DNA of 64,000 nt from Aptenodytes patagonicus. Its lineage: Eukaryota > Chordata > Aves > Sphenisciformes > Spheniscidae. The position numbers were made by a program, and so were the translations under genes. The notes under the pieces were generated by a model. It saw only the letters and a program-made list of their open reading frames with translations, did not search any database and was not told the DNA's origin. This document shows positions 62,501-64,000 of the stretch, one piece after another (position 1 is the first letter of the stretch; every line of letters begins with the position of its first letter). Where the stretch lies: positions 5,548,641 to 5,612,640 of the forward strand of contig NC_134961.1 in the NCBI RefSeq assembly GCF_965638725.1. The letters run 5' to 3'.

Positions 62501-63802
62501 GCTGTGAGAGAAGCTGGATGAAGGAATACTTGCACATCTCCCACCCCCCCCCGCCAGAGCTGACCACACGCACCTGTGTGGCCGTAGAGGATCTGGCAGT
62601 GTGACGTTGCCAGCTCAAACACTTTCAGCTGAGGGCTGTTGGTAGCCACAACAATGTGAGAATCGCCAGGCCCAAGGAACTTCACATCCAGAACCTCATC
62701 GTTGTAACCTGCAAGCTGCGGATGGCAGAACAGAAACGGTTGAACAGGGAGAAGTCAGCTGGTTAGAGAAGTACCGAATGGCACCACGCTCAGCGAGGCT
62801 GCATTACTGTTCCCTTTCAGGTAATACTGCGTGTAAAAATCGTGTTGGACGTAAGCTGGAGCACGGGAGGGATTTCTGGCCAGGCCTGTTCTGCTTTCCT
62901 TTTCCTTTGTTTGTGTCTGTGCAATATTCCCCCAAACAACCCCACCAGTGAAACTGGCTTTCTGGCTTGTCACCAAGGAACAGTCCGAGTACAGGCAGGA
63001 GAGGAGGGCGCCCCTGGACAAAGCTTTCACCAGAAGCAGAGCTGATCCCCAAGCGTGGATAAAGGAAGAGGAAAAGGGAGGCTGAGGGTTGTTACCTGCT
63101 TCCTGAGCTGAAGCGTTTGAGCGTCATATAAAACAATGTTGTGTTCCACGGACACCGTGACAATTTCATTTCTCTCAGGCACAAGCATGCACTGGGTGAG
63201 ACTGCGCTCGCTGGCCTCCTCCTTCGACTCAAAGGGCACGGGCTGGGTATACACACAAGCAGCTGTGGCAACTTCCCAAACTTTCAGGATGCCTAACAAA
63301 AATGATGATATAAATTATCTGTCAGAGCCACTGTTTTAGACAGTGATTGTCCAAGGAATATAACCCAAACCCCGGCCTTGTCTACTGGAAAAAGCTGCAC
63401 AGCTTTAAGGCAGGACTGCGAAGAGATCCAATCACAGCGGCACGAAGGGCCACAAAGTTTTTCTTCTTCAGTCCAAATCAAACTTTTCTGCAGTTTGAAA
63501 ACACACGTAGCTAAAACTCCAGGGCACGCCTGATGAATCCTGCTCATCCACTACTGCCAGAGGAAGACAGGAGAAGGCTCTGCTCTCCAGCCCTCAGAGT
63601 TCGTCCACACGAAGAACACACATCCCAGGAGTAATGGCGTGCAGCGTCTTAAGCACAGCCCTTCCTTGGCTTCTAGATCTGGCAGCGACGTGCCACGACA
63701 CTCACCTTTGCTGCCAGCTGTGACAAAGTGCAACCCTTGTTTCTTCACACCCAGCTGAGAGAAATCTCCCTTTTCAGGCAACAAGATGGCAGCTTCCACG
63801 CT
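56584..63802 (-). CDS. TBL3: transducin beta-like 3 (UTP13), C-terminal 571 aa, 5' end off window
   Basis: WD40 protein of the UTP-B module of the small-subunit processome, acting in the nucleolus in early 18S pre-rRNA processing. Exons seen, in transcript order: 63706-63802, 63096-63292, 62574-62715, 62038-62096, 61404-61507, 60607-60757, 60232-60462, 59363-59433, 58807-58963, 58333-58391, 57733-57836, 57431-57502, 56857-57015, 56584-56696 (TGA). All are GT-AG and in frame. Human TBL3 is about 808 aa, so some 235 N-terminal residues are missing to the right. WD repeats are marked by LKVFELATSHCQILYGHT, LRVWRMNKDG, IKIWNIPESL, AKLWSCSDCSLLGVFAGHK, LKLWGLRDFSCLKTFEGHD and LKLWTIKTNECVKTLDGHE. 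From about residue 425 of this part comes the Utp13 C-terminal domain (LLHEKRYLKALGLAISLDRP, WNTNSRNCHEAQAVI, LLPYTERHFQRLSRLLQ). Confidence 0.96.
57016..57430 (-). other. TBL3: TBL3 intron before penultimate exon
   Basis: Intron of 415 bp with a CCCTAG acceptor and GTTTGT donor; nothing else seen in it. Confidence 0.85.
57837..58332 (-). other. TBL3: TBL3 intron
   Basis: Intron of 496 bp, GTAAGT donor and TTTCCAG acceptor, no recognisable insert. Confidence 0.85.
58392..58806 (-). other. TBL3: TBL3 intron with possible cassette exon
   Basis: Intron of 415 bp between the exon ending in TLWK and the exon starting DVTE. It contains a 60-nt open, phase-0 segment (58552-58611) flanked by CCCCAG and GTGCTT that could be spliced in; the human protein joins the two exons directly. 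Confidence 0.8.
58964..59362 (-). other. TBL3: TBL3 intron
   Basis: Intron of 399 bp with a GTAAGT donor and CCAAAAG acceptor (a weak tract interrupted by purines). Nothing else seen. Confidence 0.85.
59434..60231 (-). other. TBL3: TBL3 intron
   Basis: Intron of 798 bp, GTAATG donor and TTCCAG acceptor. No insert recognised. Confidence 0.85.
60758..61403 (-). other. TBL3: TBL3 intron
   Basis: Intron of 646 bp, GTAATA donor and TTTCAG acceptor. No insert recognised. Confidence 0.85.
61508..62037 (-). other. TBL3: TBL3 intron
   Basis: Intron of 530 bp, GTGCGT donor and TTACAG acceptor. No insert recognised. Confidence 0.85.
62097..62573 (-). other. TBL3: TBL3 intron
   Basis: Intron of 477 bp, GTGCGT donor and TTTAG acceptor. 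No insert recognised. Confidence 0.85.
62716..63095 (-). other. TBL3: TBL3 intron
   Basis: Intron of 380 bp. Two AG acceptors seven bases apart exist at its end; only the upstream one (exon from 62715, reading LAGYNDE) keeps the frame and matches the family. Confidence 0.85.
63293..63705 (-). other. TBL3: TBL3 intron
   Basis: Intron of 413 bp, GTGAGT donor and TTTTGTTAG acceptor. No insert recognised. Confidence 0.85.
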
Positions 63803-64000
63803 CTGCAAGAGAGTTGGCCAAACACCAGCTGAGCGCCAGGGACCGGAGTCCCATTTCAGCAACCAGAGCTGCGCGACAGCCCGCTAGCGCCAACAGGCGC
63901 ACCCCCCCCGACCCAGACCGCACGGCTACCGAGGACAGGCAGGCAGATACAACGCGAGGACAAATTTCTTCCGTGACTGCCCTTCCTTCCTTCTACAGCA

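Noticed and set aside
62574-62708. TBL3 exon starting at the nearer acceptor (GTTACAAC)
   Set aside because: This acceptor breaks the frame with the preceding exon. Using the upstream CCGCAG gives LAGYNDE, which matches the family and keeps phase.
1-64000. CRISPR arrays, operons, tRNA or rRNA genes
   Set aside because: The window is clearly vertebrate nuclear DNA. No cloverleaf with A/B boxes and no rRNA segment was seen; the tandem arrays have no spacer structure.

Overview
This is a gene-sparse to moderately dense stretch of a bird genome. The evidence for a bird is a CR1 retrotransposon 3' end with the typical ATTCTATG tail (20792-21060), a solo LTR of a kind common in neoavian birds (31963-32515), and short GC-rich genes of the type found on avian microchromosomes. 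The species cannot be named from the sequence.

Four host protein-coding genes can be assembled exon by exon. From left to right they are SYNGR3 (minus, 4 coding exons, 3706-24640, 230 aa), GFER/ALR (minus, 3 exons, 37744-39580, 193 aa), NOXO1 (plus, 8 exons, 51227-54911, 495 aa) and TBL3/UTP13 (minus, 14 exons seen, 56584-63802, the last 571 aa; its 5' part lies beyond the right edge). Every intron boundary given follows GT-AG and keeps the reading frame. The order and relative orientation are those of human 16p13.3 (TBL3, NOXO1, GFER, SYNGR3), read in reverse. The genes are neighbours by descent and do not form a pathway: a synaptic vesicle membrane protein, a mitochondrial thiol oxidase, a NADPH-oxidase organizer and a ribosome-biogenesis factor.

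Layout: 1-3430 is the flank beyond SYNGR3, with no recognisable exon. 3706-24640 is SYNGR3, with a 12 kb first intron holding a CR1, a palindromic MITE-like element and AT-rich islands. 24500-24960 is its CpG-rich promoter, flanked on both sides by tandem arrays; the upstream array (24961-25880) is built of 20-bp monomers with an 80-bp higher-order period. 25880-34670 is intergenic, with one solo LTR and MIR-like relics. 34670-37743 is an AT-rich stretch that may be a long alternative GFER 3'UTR. 39640-51140 is intergenic sequence between the head-to-head genes GFER and NOXO1. NOXO1 and TBL3 converge, with poly(A) signals about 460 bp apart.

I found no undescribed multi-gene system. The points most worth a second look are: a GFER that lacks the internal start codon used for the human short (liver-regeneration) form and two of its free cysteines; a NOXO1 tail of about 200 residues, far longer than the human one; a possible in-frame 60-nt cassette exon in TBL3; and the higher-order minisatellite abutting the SYNGR3 promoter.
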